Below, in pieces: positions 1 through 8,342 of a stretch of 64,000 nucleotides of DNA. Positions within the stretch are counted from its first letter, which is position 1, and every line of letters begins with the position of its first letter. The DNA comes from Bradyrhizobium algeriense (GTDB lineage Bacteria; Pseudomonadota; Alphaproteobacteria; Rhizobiales; Xanthobacteraceae): positions 3,906,001-3,970,000 of the forward strand of contig NZ_JAZHRV010000001.1 of assembly GCF_036924595.1 (NCBI RefSeq), written 5' to 3'. The notes under the pieces were generated by a model. It was given only the letters and a program-made list of their open reading frames with translations. It was not told the DNA's origin and made no database searches. The translations under genes and the position numbers were made by a program.

Positions 1-360
1 AGGGCCGATCAGAACATTGCTGTTCCAGATCAACCCGACACTGGTCGGCGAGCTCTCGCTGATGCCCATCGAGATCGTGACGCCGAGGGACCTGGCTTCA
101 CGCCGCAACGCCGCGATTTCCGCACCCGCGATGGCGACGGACTGCTCGGCCATCAGCACGAACAGGTCGTGGTTCTCGATCGGCGCCCACAGCGCCGCCC
201 AGACCGGAAATGCCGGAATATAGGTCTCCGGAAACGCGATCAGCTGCGCGCCGCCGCGGGCCGCCTCACGGATGATCGAAATCGCCTTCGCCGCCGTCGC
301 CGCGCGATCGAGAAACACCGGCGCTGCATGGACGGCAGCAACTTTCACGGATGACGTCAT
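1..360 (-). CDS. Nitrilase (carbon-nitrogen hydrolase family), C-terminus beyond window
   Basis: The reading frame is open to the window edge, so only the first 120 residues are seen. The N-terminus, MTSSVKVAAVHAAPVFLDR, and the block IAFPETYIPAFPVW around residue 45 are typical of nitrilases. The Glu of FPE is the first residue of the family's Glu-Lys-Cys catalytic triad; the Lys and Cys would lie outside the window. Nitrilases hydrolyse a nitrile to a carboxylic acid and ammonia in the cytoplasm. The gene lies 79 bases downstream of aldoxime dehydratase on the same strand and should take the nitrile that enzyme makes. A cyanide dihydratase or another nitrilase-superfamily amidase cannot be ruled out from this fragment, but the neighbour makes a true nitrilase the best reading. 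Confidence 0.9.
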   Translation of the reverse strand, partial: MTSSVKVAAVHAAPVFLDRAATAAKAISIIREAARGGAQLIAFPETYIPAFPVWAALWAPIENHDLFVLMAEQSVAIAGAEIAALRREARSLGVTISMGISESSPTSVGLIWNSNVLIGP

Positions 361-439
361 TATCACGAACCCTTCTTATGATTGCAGCCGCTCGCTTCCA
401 TGCCGGCTTCGGTGCCCTGCAGGCATATCCGCTGCGCGA

Positions 440-1489
440 TCACAGGCGTTCACCGACGAAATAGCCCGACAACCCGGTGCCGGGCACACAGTTGACGTAT
501 TCGAAGATCTGGCCTTGCTCCGGTAGCACGAACACCTCGTGCCAGGTACGGAGCTGATTGGCCTTGCCGAACTTGCGATAACGCGCGATCGCGGCGGTGA
601 AGATCGCCTCGTGCGACGCATGGCGCTCGGCCCAGTTCTCCATGTGCTCCAGGGACAGGAAATAGCCGAGCGCGTGGGTTTCGAGTTCCGGCCTGCCTTC
701 GGCATCGCAGGTCTGCTGAAAGCGCAGCGAGCAGCAGCCGGTCGCCTGGGGACTCTCCCGCAGATAGGCCATGCCGCGCTCCAGCGGCGCGCGCAGATCG
801 CGCATATAATCTTCGGTCTGCGCCGGATCGCAACGGCCCCAATACGCGGCGGAGCGAATAACGGTGAAGTTTTGCGGCGTGACGATGCGCCAACGCGCCA
901 ACCGGGTATCGCGGACAACCGGCGCCGGCAACTCGTTTATGGCAGGCGCCAGCGCATCCACCGCGGCCAGCGGAATCCGATCCCGCATGGCGCCGTAGTA
1001 GCCGCAATAGGGAGTCGGATAGACCGCCACTTCAGGCGATCGGCTGAGCGCGGCCGGGTAATCCTTCCAGTACAGCGTTTCCTGCCGCTCCACCGGCACG
1101 GTGACGCTTTCACGGAAATAGCCGCTCGGCTCGGCAAGACGTGCCGCGTCGGTCCACCAGGCCGTCAGGTGTGGATCGGCCAGCCAGTCATCGCGACGCT
1201 CTCGATCTACCCAATAAGCCGCGACGATGTGGGTATAGAGGCCGTTCTGGTCGATGAACCAGGCATGGTCGTGCACCGTCGGGCCGCTCGGCAGACTGAT
1301 CGCTTTTTCGATCCAGGGAAAGAACGGCGACCGATAGACGCTTTCGGCGTCGCGTCCCTGAATGCCGTGAAACGCCACGCATAGCGTTTCGCACTTGTTG
1401 GCAAAGCCGGCGGACCATCGTTGCACCACGGGTTCAAAGCCCTTTGGCTTGCGCAGCGGATTGACGCGATCGAAAACCTGAAGTCCCAT
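440..1489 (-). CDS. oxd: Haem-dependent aldoxime dehydratase (OxdA-like)
   Basis: A 349-residue protein, the usual length for the aldoxime dehydratase family. These enzymes dehydrate an aldoxime to a nitrile at a ferrous b-type haem. Family blocks run along the whole length: SLPSGPTVHDHAWF (65-78), SGYFRES (122-128), GYYGAMRDR (163-171), IRSAAYW (211-217), WAERHASH (286-293), TWHEV (315-319) and FEYVNC (329-334). From known OxdA structures, the His in WAERH is the probable haem ligand; the Arg of MRDR, Ser213 and His317 correspond to the distal catalytic residues. The start at 1489 is preferred because AGGGGAG lies six bases upstream; the frame runs open further back but without support. The gene sits between a LIV transporter ATPase and a nitrilase, forming an aldoxime-nitrile pathway. 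Confidence 0.93.
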   Translation of the reverse strand: MGLQVFDRVNPLRKPKGFEPVVQRWSAGFANKCETLCVAFHGIQGRDAESVYRSPFFPWIEKAISLPSGPTVHDHAWFIDQNGLYTHIVAAYWVDRERRDDWLADPHLTAWWTDAARLAEPSGYFRESVTVPVERQETLYWKDYPAALSRSPEVAVYPTPYCGYYGAMRDRIPLAAVDALAPAINELPAPVVRDTRLARWRIVTPQNFTVIRSAAYWGRCDPAQTEDYMRDLRAPLERGMAYLRESPQATGCCSLRFQQTCDAEGRPELETHALGYFLSLEHMENWAERHASHEAIFTAAIARYRKFGKANQLRTWHEVFVLPEQGQIFEYVNCVPGTGLSGYFVGERL

Positions 1490-1511
1490 TTCGCTCCCCT
1501 TACTTTCTTTG

Positions 1512-2246
1512 TTAGTGAACGCCGAAGTATGCCTTGTGGAGCTCGGCATTCTGCTTCAGCGACTCCGCATCGCCCTCCGCCACGACCTGGCCCTGCACCA
1601 GCACATAGCCGTAGTCGGCGACGTCGAGCGTCTGCCGCACATTCTGTTCGACCAGCAGGATCGACAGCCCGGCCGTCTTCAGGCGACGTACAATTCCGAA
1701 TACCTCGGAGACGAACAGCGGCGACAACCCAAGCGACGGCTCGTCGAATATCACCAGCTCGGGGTCGGTCATCAGCCCGCGTGCAATCGACAACATTGAC
1801 CGCTCGCCGCCGGAGAGCGTGCCGGCCAACTGACCTCGCCGCTCCCTCAACCGCGGAAATGTCTCGAACAGTTCTTCCATGCGCGCGGCCACACGCCTGG
1901 AGTCCCGCATCAGGAGACCGCCGACTTTCAGATTGTCGAGCACGGTCATGCGCGGCAGTACACGGTTGCCCTCGGGCACCGTGGCGATACCAAGCGCTGC
2001 GATCTTGTGGGTCGGCATATTTGCGATCGCAGCGCCGCCGAAATACACCTCGCCTTTGCGGACGCGGTTGAGGCCGAGAATGGTCCGGATCAGCGTGCTC
2101 TTCCCGGCGCCGTTGGCGCCGAGGATACACGTCACCGTGCCCGGCTTCACCTCCACCGTGACACCCTTTAGCACATCCGCGCGGTCGTAACCGGCGGTGA
2201 CGCCGATGGCCGAGAGCTTGCGCGTTGCGGTGGCGCCGGCGATCAT
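1512..2246 (-). CDS. livF: LIV-type ABC transporter ATP-binding protein (LivF)
   Basis: A 244-residue ATPase of the hydrophobic amino acid uptake (HAAT) family. Walker A, GANGAGKS, is at 43-50, the signature LSGGERSM near 146 and Walker B LVIFDEP near 166. The short length and the C-terminal YLF/YFG-type ending (HKAYFGVH) are typical of LivF. It overlaps the preceding livG by four bases, so translation is coupled. It energises import by the LivHM permease encoded upstream. As the last transporter gene before aldoxime dehydratase, it suggests that the transporter brings in an aldoxime, nitrile or related amide rather than leucine; that substrate is an inference from position only. Confidence 0.93.
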   Translation of the reverse strand: MIAGATATRKLSAIGVTAGYDRADVLKGVTVEVKPGTVTCILGANGAGKSTLIRTILGLNRVRKGEVYFGGAAIANMPTHKIAALGIATVPEGNRVLPRMTVLDNLKVGGLLMRDSRRVAARMEELFETFPRLRERRGQLAGTLSGGERSMLSIARGLMTDPELVIFDEPSLGLSPLFVSEVFGIVRRLKTAGLSILLVEQNVRQTLDVADYGYVLVQGQVVAEGDAESLKQNAELHKAYFGVH

Positions 2247-3022
2247 TGACTTACTCCCAGATACGCAGTTTGGACATCGGGATTGGCGATCAGCGCATCG
2301 AACGTGCCCTCAAAAATCTTGCGGCCGAAATTCAGCACAACACAGCGGTCCGAGACGCGGCGGATCACATCCATTTCGTGCTCAACCAGGATCACTGCCA
2401 GATCCGGCATCTCCTGGCGAAACGCCAGCAGATCGTCCATCAACTGGCGCGTCTCTTCATGCGTCATGCCCGCCGACGGTTCATCCAGCAACAGAAGCCG
2501 TGGCGCACCGATCAGTGCGCGGCAGATTTCGACCCGCCGGCGGTCGATCATCGTGAATGAGCCGGCAGGCTGAAACAGCCGGTCAGCAATGACGGGATTA
2601 AAGCGATGCGCCAGCGCGCGGGCGTGCTCGACCATCCCGCTCAGCTCGCCGCGCCAGCGGCGGCGGCGAAAAAGGTTGGTAAACAGCCCCAGATCGAGCC
2701 TGCACAGGGCGCCGACCGCGATATTGTCAAAGACGCTTTGGTCCAACATCAGCCGCGAGCGCTGGAAGGTTCGCGCGACGCCTGCCCTGCCGATCATTTG
2801 CGGCGGCTTGGCGAACAGATCGCGCGCATCCAGGCGCACCGATCCGGCCGATGGCTTGTAAAGCCCGGTCACCACATTGAAGAACGTGGTCTTGCCCGAT
2901 CCGTTGGGACCGACCAACCCGACAGTTTCGCCCTTGTCGATCTCGATATCGAGACCATCAAGCGCGACCAGACCGTCGAAGCGCATCGTGAGGCCGCCGC
3001 AGGCCAGCAAGGGAGCGTTCAT
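2243..3022 (-). CDS. livG: LIV-type ABC transporter ATP-binding protein (LivG)
   Basis: A 259-residue HAAT-family ATPase. Walker A GPNGSGKT is at 38-45 and Walker B LLLLDEP near 177. The ABC signature position is unusual: the segment before Walker B reads AGSFTMIDRRRVEICRAL, so the usual LSYGQQRRLE is replaced by FTMIDRRRVE. The C-terminal YLGVSQ tail is the typical LivG end. The start overlaps the livM stop by four bases (ATGA). It pairs with LivF as the heterodimeric ATPase of the transporter at 1512-6369. The weakened signature is visible directly; whether ATP hydrolysis at that site is affected is not known. Confidence 0.93.
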   Translation of the reverse strand: MNAPLLACGGLTMRFDGLVALDGLDIEIDKGETVGLVGPNGSGKTTFFNVVTGLYKPSAGSVRLDARDLFAKPPQMIGRAGVARTFQRSRLMLDQSVFDNIAVGALCRLDLGLFTNLFRRRRWRGELSGMVEHARALAHRFNPVIADRLFQPAGSFTMIDRRRVEICRALIGAPRLLLLDEPSAGMTHEETRQLMDDLLAFRQEMPDLAVILVEHEMDVIRRVSDRCVVLNFGRKIFEGTFDALIANPDVQTAYLGVSQ

Positions 3023-4224
3023 GCGTCCGCTCCCGGCCGCCCGATGAAGCGCGACAGATCGCGGATCGGACGCGGCAAAATGCCCGACGGGCGGAACAGC
3101 AGGATACCCAGCACCAGCAACGCAAAGATCAGCAGCCGGAATTCCTGAATAGCCTGCAGCTTTTCGGGGATGACGAGGATCACCATGGCAGCGACCACAG
3201 CACCCCAGAAATTGCCGAGCCCGCCGAGCACGATGATCGACAACATCAACAGGGAGTCGCCGAGCCCGGACCCGTTCGGCGTCACGAACCCGTTCATCAT
3301 GCCGTAGACCGCCCCGGCAACACCGATCACTGCGTTGCCGATCAGGAAGGCTACGACCTTCCAGCGGGCGATCGACAGGCCGAACACCGAGGCCGCGGTC
3401 TCATCGCTGCGCACGGTGTCCAGCGCGATCCCGATCCAGGACCGCTCGATGCGGCGGATCAGCGTGAAGGCCACCGCGAAAATGCAGATCGAAAGCACTG
3501 CATAGGGCAGATAGAATGACACGTCCCACGGACCGATCGATGATATCCGGTTGAAGTCGAGGCCGAAGATCGAAAAACCCTTGATCTTCATACCCTGCGG
3601 GCCGCCCAGTGTGTCGTTCACCTCCAGCAGGCTGCGCAGCAGCAGGCCGAATGCGATGGTCACAAGTGCTGCATAGTGCCCGCGGGTCCTCAACACCGGC
3701 AGCAACAGAATAACTCCGATCGCGCCGGTCACGATGCCGCTGACAACGAGGATCATCAGATGCGGAATCCCGGCATACGCCGTCATTACGGCAGCCGTAT
3801 ACGAACCGAGTACAAAGAATGCCGCGCCGGCGAAATTGGCAATTCCTGCGAACGCCAGTTGAAGGTTTAGCGCGATACAGGCCGTGGAAAACAGCGCCAC
3901 GGTCGCCAGCATCAAGAGCGTGTAGTGCTCGCCGTGAAAGACGACGATCAGGCCCAGTGCGCAGACGAAAGCGACGGCGTTGGCGAATCCGCTGTAGTCG
4001 CTGCAGATGGCGGAGACGTCCTGACCGAGCGGCGTGCGATCGGCGATCGCAAACACCGCCAGAAAGGCCGCGAGCAGGCCGAGCACCTGAATCTGCGACT
4101 CCGCATGCATCATCAGGCCACCGCCTGCAAACAGCAAAGCCACCGTAAGCACGACCACGGCGCGCGGATGACGCTGCATCCGAAGCGGCGACAAGACGGG
4201 GATCGGGGAAGGAATGCTGCTCAT
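3019..4224 (-). CDS. livM: LIV-type ABC transporter permease (LivM)
   Basis: A 401-residue integral membrane permease of the HAAT family. After a cytoplasmic N-terminus of about 25 residues come roughly ten hydrophobic segments. Family landmarks are FAGIANFAGAAFFVLGSYTAA in the first half, the cytoplasmic EAA-type coupling loop around GIALDTVRSDETAASVFGLS, and LGGLGNFWGAVVAAMVILVIPE near the end. The start at 4224 (MSSIPSPIP) shares one base with the livH stop, so the two are translationally coupled. It forms the membrane channel with LivH. The same frame stays open much further upstream, but that part runs antiphase through livH and is not coding. Confidence 0.93.
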   Translation of the reverse strand: MSSIPSPIPVLSPLRMQRHPRAVVVLTVALLFAGGGLMMHAESQIQVLGLLAAFLAVFAIADRTPLGQDVSAICSDYSGFANAVAFVCALGLIVVFHGEHYTLLMLATVALFSTACIALNLQLAFAGIANFAGAAFFVLGSYTAAVMTAYAGIPHLMILVVSGIVTGAIGVILLLPVLRTRGHYAALVTIAFGLLLRSLLEVNDTLGGPQGMKIKGFSIFGLDFNRISSIGPWDVSFYLPYAVLSICIFAVAFTLIRRIERSWIGIALDTVRSDETAASVFGLSIARWKVVAFLIGNAVIGVAGAVYGMMNGFVTPNGSGLGDSLLMLSIIVLGGLGNFWGAVVAAMVILVIPEKLQAIQEFRLLIFALLVLGILLFRPSGILPRPIRDLSRFIGRPGADA

Positions 4225-5144
4225 TACACCCGCTCGCTTCGGCGCTCGGCGATCAGGCCGGTTGGGAAGATCGCGATCAGGATGATGATCACCGCGAAAG
4301 CGATCACGTCCTTGTACGCGCTCGAAATCGGCAGCGCGACTACGACCAGGGTCTGTACTCCGGCAAACAGGAAACCACCAATGATCGGACCGAGCATGCT
4401 GCCGAGCCCGCCGACGACAGCCGAAGCGAAGCCGATAATGCCGAGAAGGACGCCCATGTTGAAATTGATCTCGCGGTAGTACAGCCCGAGCATGCAGCCC
4501 GCGAACGCCGCGAGCGCGGAGCCCAGCGCAAACGTCCCCAGAACCACCGCGTGGAAATCGATCCCCGAAAGCCTTGCCACCTCGCCATCCTGGGCCACCG
4601 CGCGAATGGCGAGACCGAATCGCGTGCGGGTGATCAGAAGGTGCGTCCCCAGCACCAGCAGCAGGCCGGCGGCGAGGATCATCACGCTGTCGATGCCGAC
4701 ACTGAACGAACCGGCTTTGATGGCGCCGCCCGGCAGCAGTGCCGGAAACGGTTTTGGATTGCCACCGTTGGGCACGCCGAGCCTGATGGCTTCGCGCAGC
4801 ACGGTGCCCGCCATCAAGGTGGCCAGCAGCACGTTGACGCCGGGTGCATGGCGCAACGGCAGCACAAGAACGCGCCCGATGATGACGCCGGCCAGCGCGC
4901 CTATCGCCACCGCCGCAGCTATTCCCGAGGCCAGCGCCAGCACGGGCGGCAGCGCAACCAGACCTCCCGCAATCCCGGCCGCGCCGAGGCTGGAGAATGC
5001 GCCGACGGTGACGACATCGCCGTGCGAGAACTTGATGACGTCGAGCACGCCGAAGAACAGCGAGAAGCCGACCGCGATCATCGCATAGATCACGCCCAGC
5101 ATCAGGCCGTTGAAAAGCTGCTGGGCAAGAATGCCGATGTCCAT
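4224..5144 (-). CDS. livH: LIV-type ABC transporter permease (LivH)
   Basis: A 306-residue membrane permease of the HAAT family starting MDIGILAQQLFNGLMLG. Typical LivH landmarks are GLMLGVIYAMIAVGFSLFFGVLDVIKFSHGD near the N-terminus, the loop TRTRFGLAIRAVAQDGEVARLSGID, and GGLGSMLGPIIGGFL in the C-terminal third. The start at 5144 fits family alignments; an open extension of 62 codons upstream has no membrane-protein character and overlaps the intergenic leader. The gene follows the binding-protein gene by 70 bases and is coupled to livM by a one-base TAATG overlap. Confidence 0.93.
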   Translation of the reverse strand: MDIGILAQQLFNGLMLGVIYAMIAVGFSLFFGVLDVIKFSHGDVVTVGAFSSLGAAGIAGGLVALPPVLALASGIAAAVAIGALAGVIIGRVLVLPLRHAPGVNVLLATLMAGTVLREAIRLGVPNGGNPKPFPALLPGGAIKAGSFSVGIDSVMILAAGLLLVLGTHLLITRTRFGLAIRAVAQDGEVARLSGIDFHAVVLGTFALGSALAAFAGCMLGLYYREINFNMGVLLGIIGFASAVVGGLGSMLGPIIGGFLFAGVQTLVVVALPISSAYKDVIAFAVIIILIAIFPTGLIAERRSERV

Positions 5145-5214
5145 CGCGGAGTCCTGGTGGCAAAGAAATTCGAAGAGCGAAGGAAGTGACGAGCCGAAGC
5201 TCGCCGTGATGGAG

Positions 5215-6369
5215 CTAGTTCCTGGCCAGCCTCTTCTTGCCGGCGGCATAGTCGCTATCCGGCCAATAGATCCACTTTCCGTCCTGGGCCACGTAGACAT
5301 TGGCGTTGACGATGTTCTGGCGGTGATCATCGAAGTTGATCTCGCCGACCAGCGCCTTGTAGCCCTTGGTGCCGTTAAGCACCTCCTTCATCTTCTTGCG
5401 ATCGGGGCCGGTCTTTTCGATCGCGTCCATCACCAGATTGGTGGCGGAATAGGCGAACGGGCCGTAGGCGTCGGGGTCCTCGCGGAAACCGGCCTTGGCG
5501 TAGGCGTCGAGAAAGGCCTGGCCTTGCGGATATTTGCTGATCGGTGCGCCGTTGTGGAACGAGATCGTGCCCTCGCCGGCCGCGCCTGCGCCTTCGAGGA
5601 AACCGGCCGTCATGATGCCGGACACACCGGCAAGCTGGGCCGTGACGCCGACGCGATCCATCTGCGCGCGCAGGCGAACGCCGAGCGGCGTCAATCCGCC
5701 GATCAGAATGAGGTCGGGTTTGAGCTCCTTGATCCTGGTAAGCTCCGCCGTAAAGTCCTGCTGGTCAGGACTGACCGGAAATGTCGCAACGATCTCGCCG
5801 CCGGTCGGCTTGAGATATTCAGTGAAATACTTGTTCTGGCCCTTGCCGTAGTCCGTGGTGTCATGGACGACGACAAATTTCTTGTAGCCCTGCTTGGTGA
5901 GGAAATCCGCGGCCAGCCTTCCCTCGTTGATCATGGTGCCGTTGACGCGATGGATTTCGCGGTAATCGTTGCCGTAGGTGATTTCGGGCAGGATCGCACC
6001 CCACACCACCACAGGAAGACCGAAACGCGAATAAGTATCGACGGTGGCAATACCGACGGCGGAACAGTAATGCGTGATACCGGCGATGATGGAGTTGTCG
6101 GAAGCCGCCTTGGTTGCGACCTGAATGCCGACATTGGGCTTGCACTCATCGTCAAACGTAACGAGTTCATAGGTGTATTTCGCCGCCGGATCGGCATTGC
6201 GCAGCTGAACCGCAAGCTGCGCGGAATTACGGCCGCCGAGGCCCGGTGCGGAATTGCCGCCCGACAACGGGCCGATGAACGCGAGCTTCACGGTATCCTT
6301 GGCAAGCACCGCGGAAGGGAACGGCGCGGCGAGAGCCAACAACAGCAACAAACCGGATTTAAATTTCAT
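5215..6369 (-). CDS. Periplasmic substrate-binding protein of LIV-type transporter (LivK-like)
   Basis: A 384-residue precursor. A Sec signal peptide (MKFKSG, a leucine-rich core, cleavage near AVLA-KD at 22-24) precedes a mature region opening with VKLAFIGPLSG, the standard start of class I periplasmic binding proteins of the Leu/Ile/Val family. It captures the solute and delivers it to LivHM. It is the first gene of the six-gene run livK-livH-livM-livG-livF-oxd-nitrilase. The C-terminal phrase IYWPDSDYAAGKKRLARN is lineage-specific. Linkage to aldoxime dehydratase suggests an aromatic or amino-acid-derived ligand, but no ligand-contact residues can be assigned by reading alone. Longer open reading upstream of 6369 lacks a ribosome site and signal peptide. 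Confidence 0.92.
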   Translation of the reverse strand: MKFKSGLLLLLALAAPFPSAVLAKDTVKLAFIGPLSGGNSAPGLGGRNSAQLAVQLRNADPAAKYTYELVTFDDECKPNVGIQVATKAASDNSIIAGITHYCSAVGIATVDTYSRFGLPVVVWGAILPEITYGNDYREIHRVNGTMINEGRLAADFLTKQGYKKFVVVHDTTDYGKGQNKYFTEYLKPTGGEIVATFPVSPDQQDFTAELTRIKELKPDLILIGGLTPLGVRLRAQMDRVGVTAQLAGVSGIMTAGFLEGAGAAGEGTISFHNGAPISKYPQGQAFLDAYAKAGFREDPDAYGPFAYSATNLVMDAIEKTGPDRKKMKEVLNGTKGYKALVGEINFDDHRQNIVNANVYVAQDGKWIYWPDSDYAAGKKRLARN

Positions 6370-6832
6370 GACCACTCCGCTCCTCTGTGTCGGGAGAAGT
6401 GTAAGGTGGACCCCTCGGGCGTGGGCAGTGCATATTTTTGCAGAACGACGTGCGCTGAGCCGCAAGCGCCGGTGAAATTTGCGCCCTGCATTGCCACTTC
6501 CTGCCGCAGTCTGCCTTCGCTTTGGGCTAAAGCATTGTATCGTCGGCAAAGCCGTGGTTGCGGTTGGTGCCTGACACCGCTGGCAAGCCACATCGAACTC
6601 CTCCGCGCGCATGCCTCCATTTACCCCACTTGAAGAGCTCAGCAAGTCCGTCGCGGCCATTCCAAGATCGGTGTGCAAATGAGCATATTTATGCGATGAA
6701 ACTGCGATTCCACCGCGAATTTAGCCAGACACCTTCCGGAATCATCGGGTACATTTCCGGCGTGTTTCTGAAGGCAGCCGAACGAAAAAATCCGCTTCTT
6801 GCGGATAGAAAGTCCTGAACTTCGTTCGAACC
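6370..6832. other. Divergent intergenic region between livK-like gene and flavoprotein gene
   Basis: 463 bases with no supportable gene. Short open frames here lack ribosome sites and family resemblance. The region must hold the promoter for the minus-strand transporter/aldoxime operon and the promoter for the plus-strand flavoprotein. I could not identify a convincing sigma-70 or sigma-54 promoter on either strand. It contains one terminator-like hairpin (6785-6806). Its base composition is lower in GC near 6680-6800 than the flanking genes, as expected for regulatory DNA. Confidence 0.5.
6785..6806 (-). terminator. Terminator-like hairpin, minus-strand orientation
   Basis: On the minus strand ATCCGC, a five-base loop (AAGAA) and GCGGAT are followed by five further T residues. 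That is the form of an intrinsic terminator. No minus-strand gene ends here: the nearest upstream minus gene stops at 8343, beyond the plus-strand flavoprotein. It could stop antisense transcripts from 8343 onward or act in a long leader of the livK operon. It may also be chance. Confidence 0.35.
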
Positions 6833-8317
6833 GTGGACTATGGGGCCAGACATTTGGGCAAGGTTGATCGCATCGATTTGGTGGGGATCGCACTGCACGA
6901 GCGTGCCGTCGCGCGAGACCTGGAAATTCTGGGTGTACCGGCGGCGAATTGGCCGGCCAAAATCGAGGATGCCACCGGCCAACCGGTCCTGGATGTCCTG
7001 GTTGTCGGCGCCGGCATGAACGGCATCGCCGCCGCCGGCAGCTTGATGTTCAAAGGAATACGCAATATCGCTGTGGTCGAGCGCTCAAGACCGGGGCAGG
7101 AAGGGCCTTGGCTGACCTTCGCGCGGATGGACACGCTGCGCTCGCCCAAAACGTTGACGGGCCCCGCCCTCGGCGTTCCCTCCCTCACCTTTCGTGCCTG
7201 GTATGAGGCGAAATACGGCCTCAATGCCTGGGAAACCCTTTACAAGATTCATAATCGGACCTGGGTTGAGTATCTGTCCTGGTTGCAGAAAGTGCTGGCT
7301 TTGCCGGTCAGGCATGGGGCTGCGCTGGAAGCGCTCGAACCTGCAGGAGCCTTCGTGCAGGCCATGCTGAATGAAGACGGGGTACGTCGAAATTTATTGG
7401 CGCGACGGGTCGTTCTGGCGACCGGCCGTGCCGGAGCCGGTGGCGTTTTCTGGCCGGATTTCATCGATCGGGGACTGGTGCCCGATCTTGCCGCCCATAC
7501 CAATGATGACATCGATTTCGCAGCGCTTCGCGGCAAATCCATCGCCATCCTCGGCGGCGGCGCCTCCGCCTGGGACAATGCAGCAACCGCACTTGAACGG
7601 GGTGCTGCGCGCGTCGACATGTATGTGCGCCGCCCTTACTTGCCGCAGGTCAACAAGGGGCGTGGCTCGGCTTTTCCCGGCTTTCTGCACGGCTGGTCGT
7701 CCCTGCCCGATGCCGAACGCTGGGCGACGATGGTCTATCTGAACGATCTTCAGGCGCCGGTGCCGCACGAAACCGTCAACCGCACCACCAGGCTGAGCAA
7801 CTTCCATATCCATTTTCGCACAGGCATCGAAACGGCCTCCCGTGCGGATGGGAAAGTTGCGATGAAGATCGCGGGCCGGGATGAAACCAGGACGCATGAT
7901 TTTCTGATCGTGGGCACTGGCTTCAATGTCGACCCGGCGCTGATTCCGGAACTCGCCAGCTACGCCTCCAACATCGCCACCTGGTACGATCGCTATCAGC
8001 CCGCTCCTGATCTCCGCCGCCGCGATCTGGAGCAATTTCCCTATCTGGGTCCCGGTTTCGAATTGACCGAGAAGACACCGGGCAGCGAGCCAACCCTCAG
8101 CCAGATCCATCTGGTCAATTTCGGCGCCCATGCAAGCCATGCCGGCATCGCCAGCGATATCCCCGGCGTCAATATCGCGGCCGAGCGGGTCGCCAGTGCT
8201 ATCGTGACCTCGCTCTTCCGCGAAGATATCGATCACATGCGCCGCAAGGTCGAAGCTTACAATGAGCCCGAACTTGCCGGCACACGCTTCTTCGTTCCTG
8301 AATCCGAACGAAGCTGA
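6833..8317 (+). CDS. FAD/NAD(P)-dependent oxidoreductase (flavin monooxygenase-like)
   Basis: A protein of up to 494 residues. An FAD-binding Rossmann motif GAGMNG is at 59-64, an ATGRAGAGG segment near 196, and a second dinucleotide motif GGGASA at 241-246, probably for NAD(P)H. This two-nucleotide arrangement is that of class B flavin monooxygenases and related single-component hydroxylases. The frame begins with GTG at 6833; another in-frame GTG (6881) or TTG is possible, and no strong ribosome site decides. It is divergent from the aldoxime/nitrile operon, so N-hydroxylation of an amine to an aldoxime is an attractive idea but only an inference. FAD-dependent urate hydroxylases are an alternative relative. 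Substrate unknown. Confidence 0.8.
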   Translation: MDYGARHLGKVDRIDLVGIALHERAVARDLEILGVPAANWPAKIEDATGQPVLDVLVVGAGMNGIAAAGSLMFKGIRNIAVVERSRPGQEGPWLTFARMDTLRSPKTLTGPALGVPSLTFRAWYEAKYGLNAWETLYKIHNRTWVEYLSWLQKVLALPVRHGAALEALEPAGAFVQAMLNEDGVRRNLLARRVVLATGRAGAGGVFWPDFIDRGLVPDLAAHTNDDIDFAALRGKSIAILGGGASAWDNAATALERGAARVDMYVRRPYLPQVNKGRGSAFPGFLHGWSSLPDAERWATMVYLNDLQAPVPHETVNRTTRLSNFHIHFRTGIETASRADGKVAMKIAGRDETRTHDFLIVGTGFNVDPALIPELASYASNIATWYDRYQPAPDLRRRDLEQFPYLGPGFELTEKTPGSEPTLSQIHLVNFGAHASHAGIASDIPGVNIAAERVASAIVTSLFREDIDHMRRKVEAYNEPELAGTRFFVPESERS

Positions 8318-8342
8318 ACGGCCCCGCAAGAACTAGAGATAT

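Noticed and set aside
3019..5163. A 714-codon open frame that could be read as a LivM with a long N-terminal extension or a LivHM fusion
   Set aside because: The upstream part is out of phase with livH, has no membrane-segment pattern and is very rich in Arg and Gly, the usual shadow of a high-GC gene. livH in its own frame is complete, so livM starts at 4224.
5110..6633. A 507-codon plus-strand frame opposite the livK-like gene
   Set aside because: It has no family resemblance or ribosome site, and the opposite strand encodes a clear periplasmic binding protein with signal peptide.
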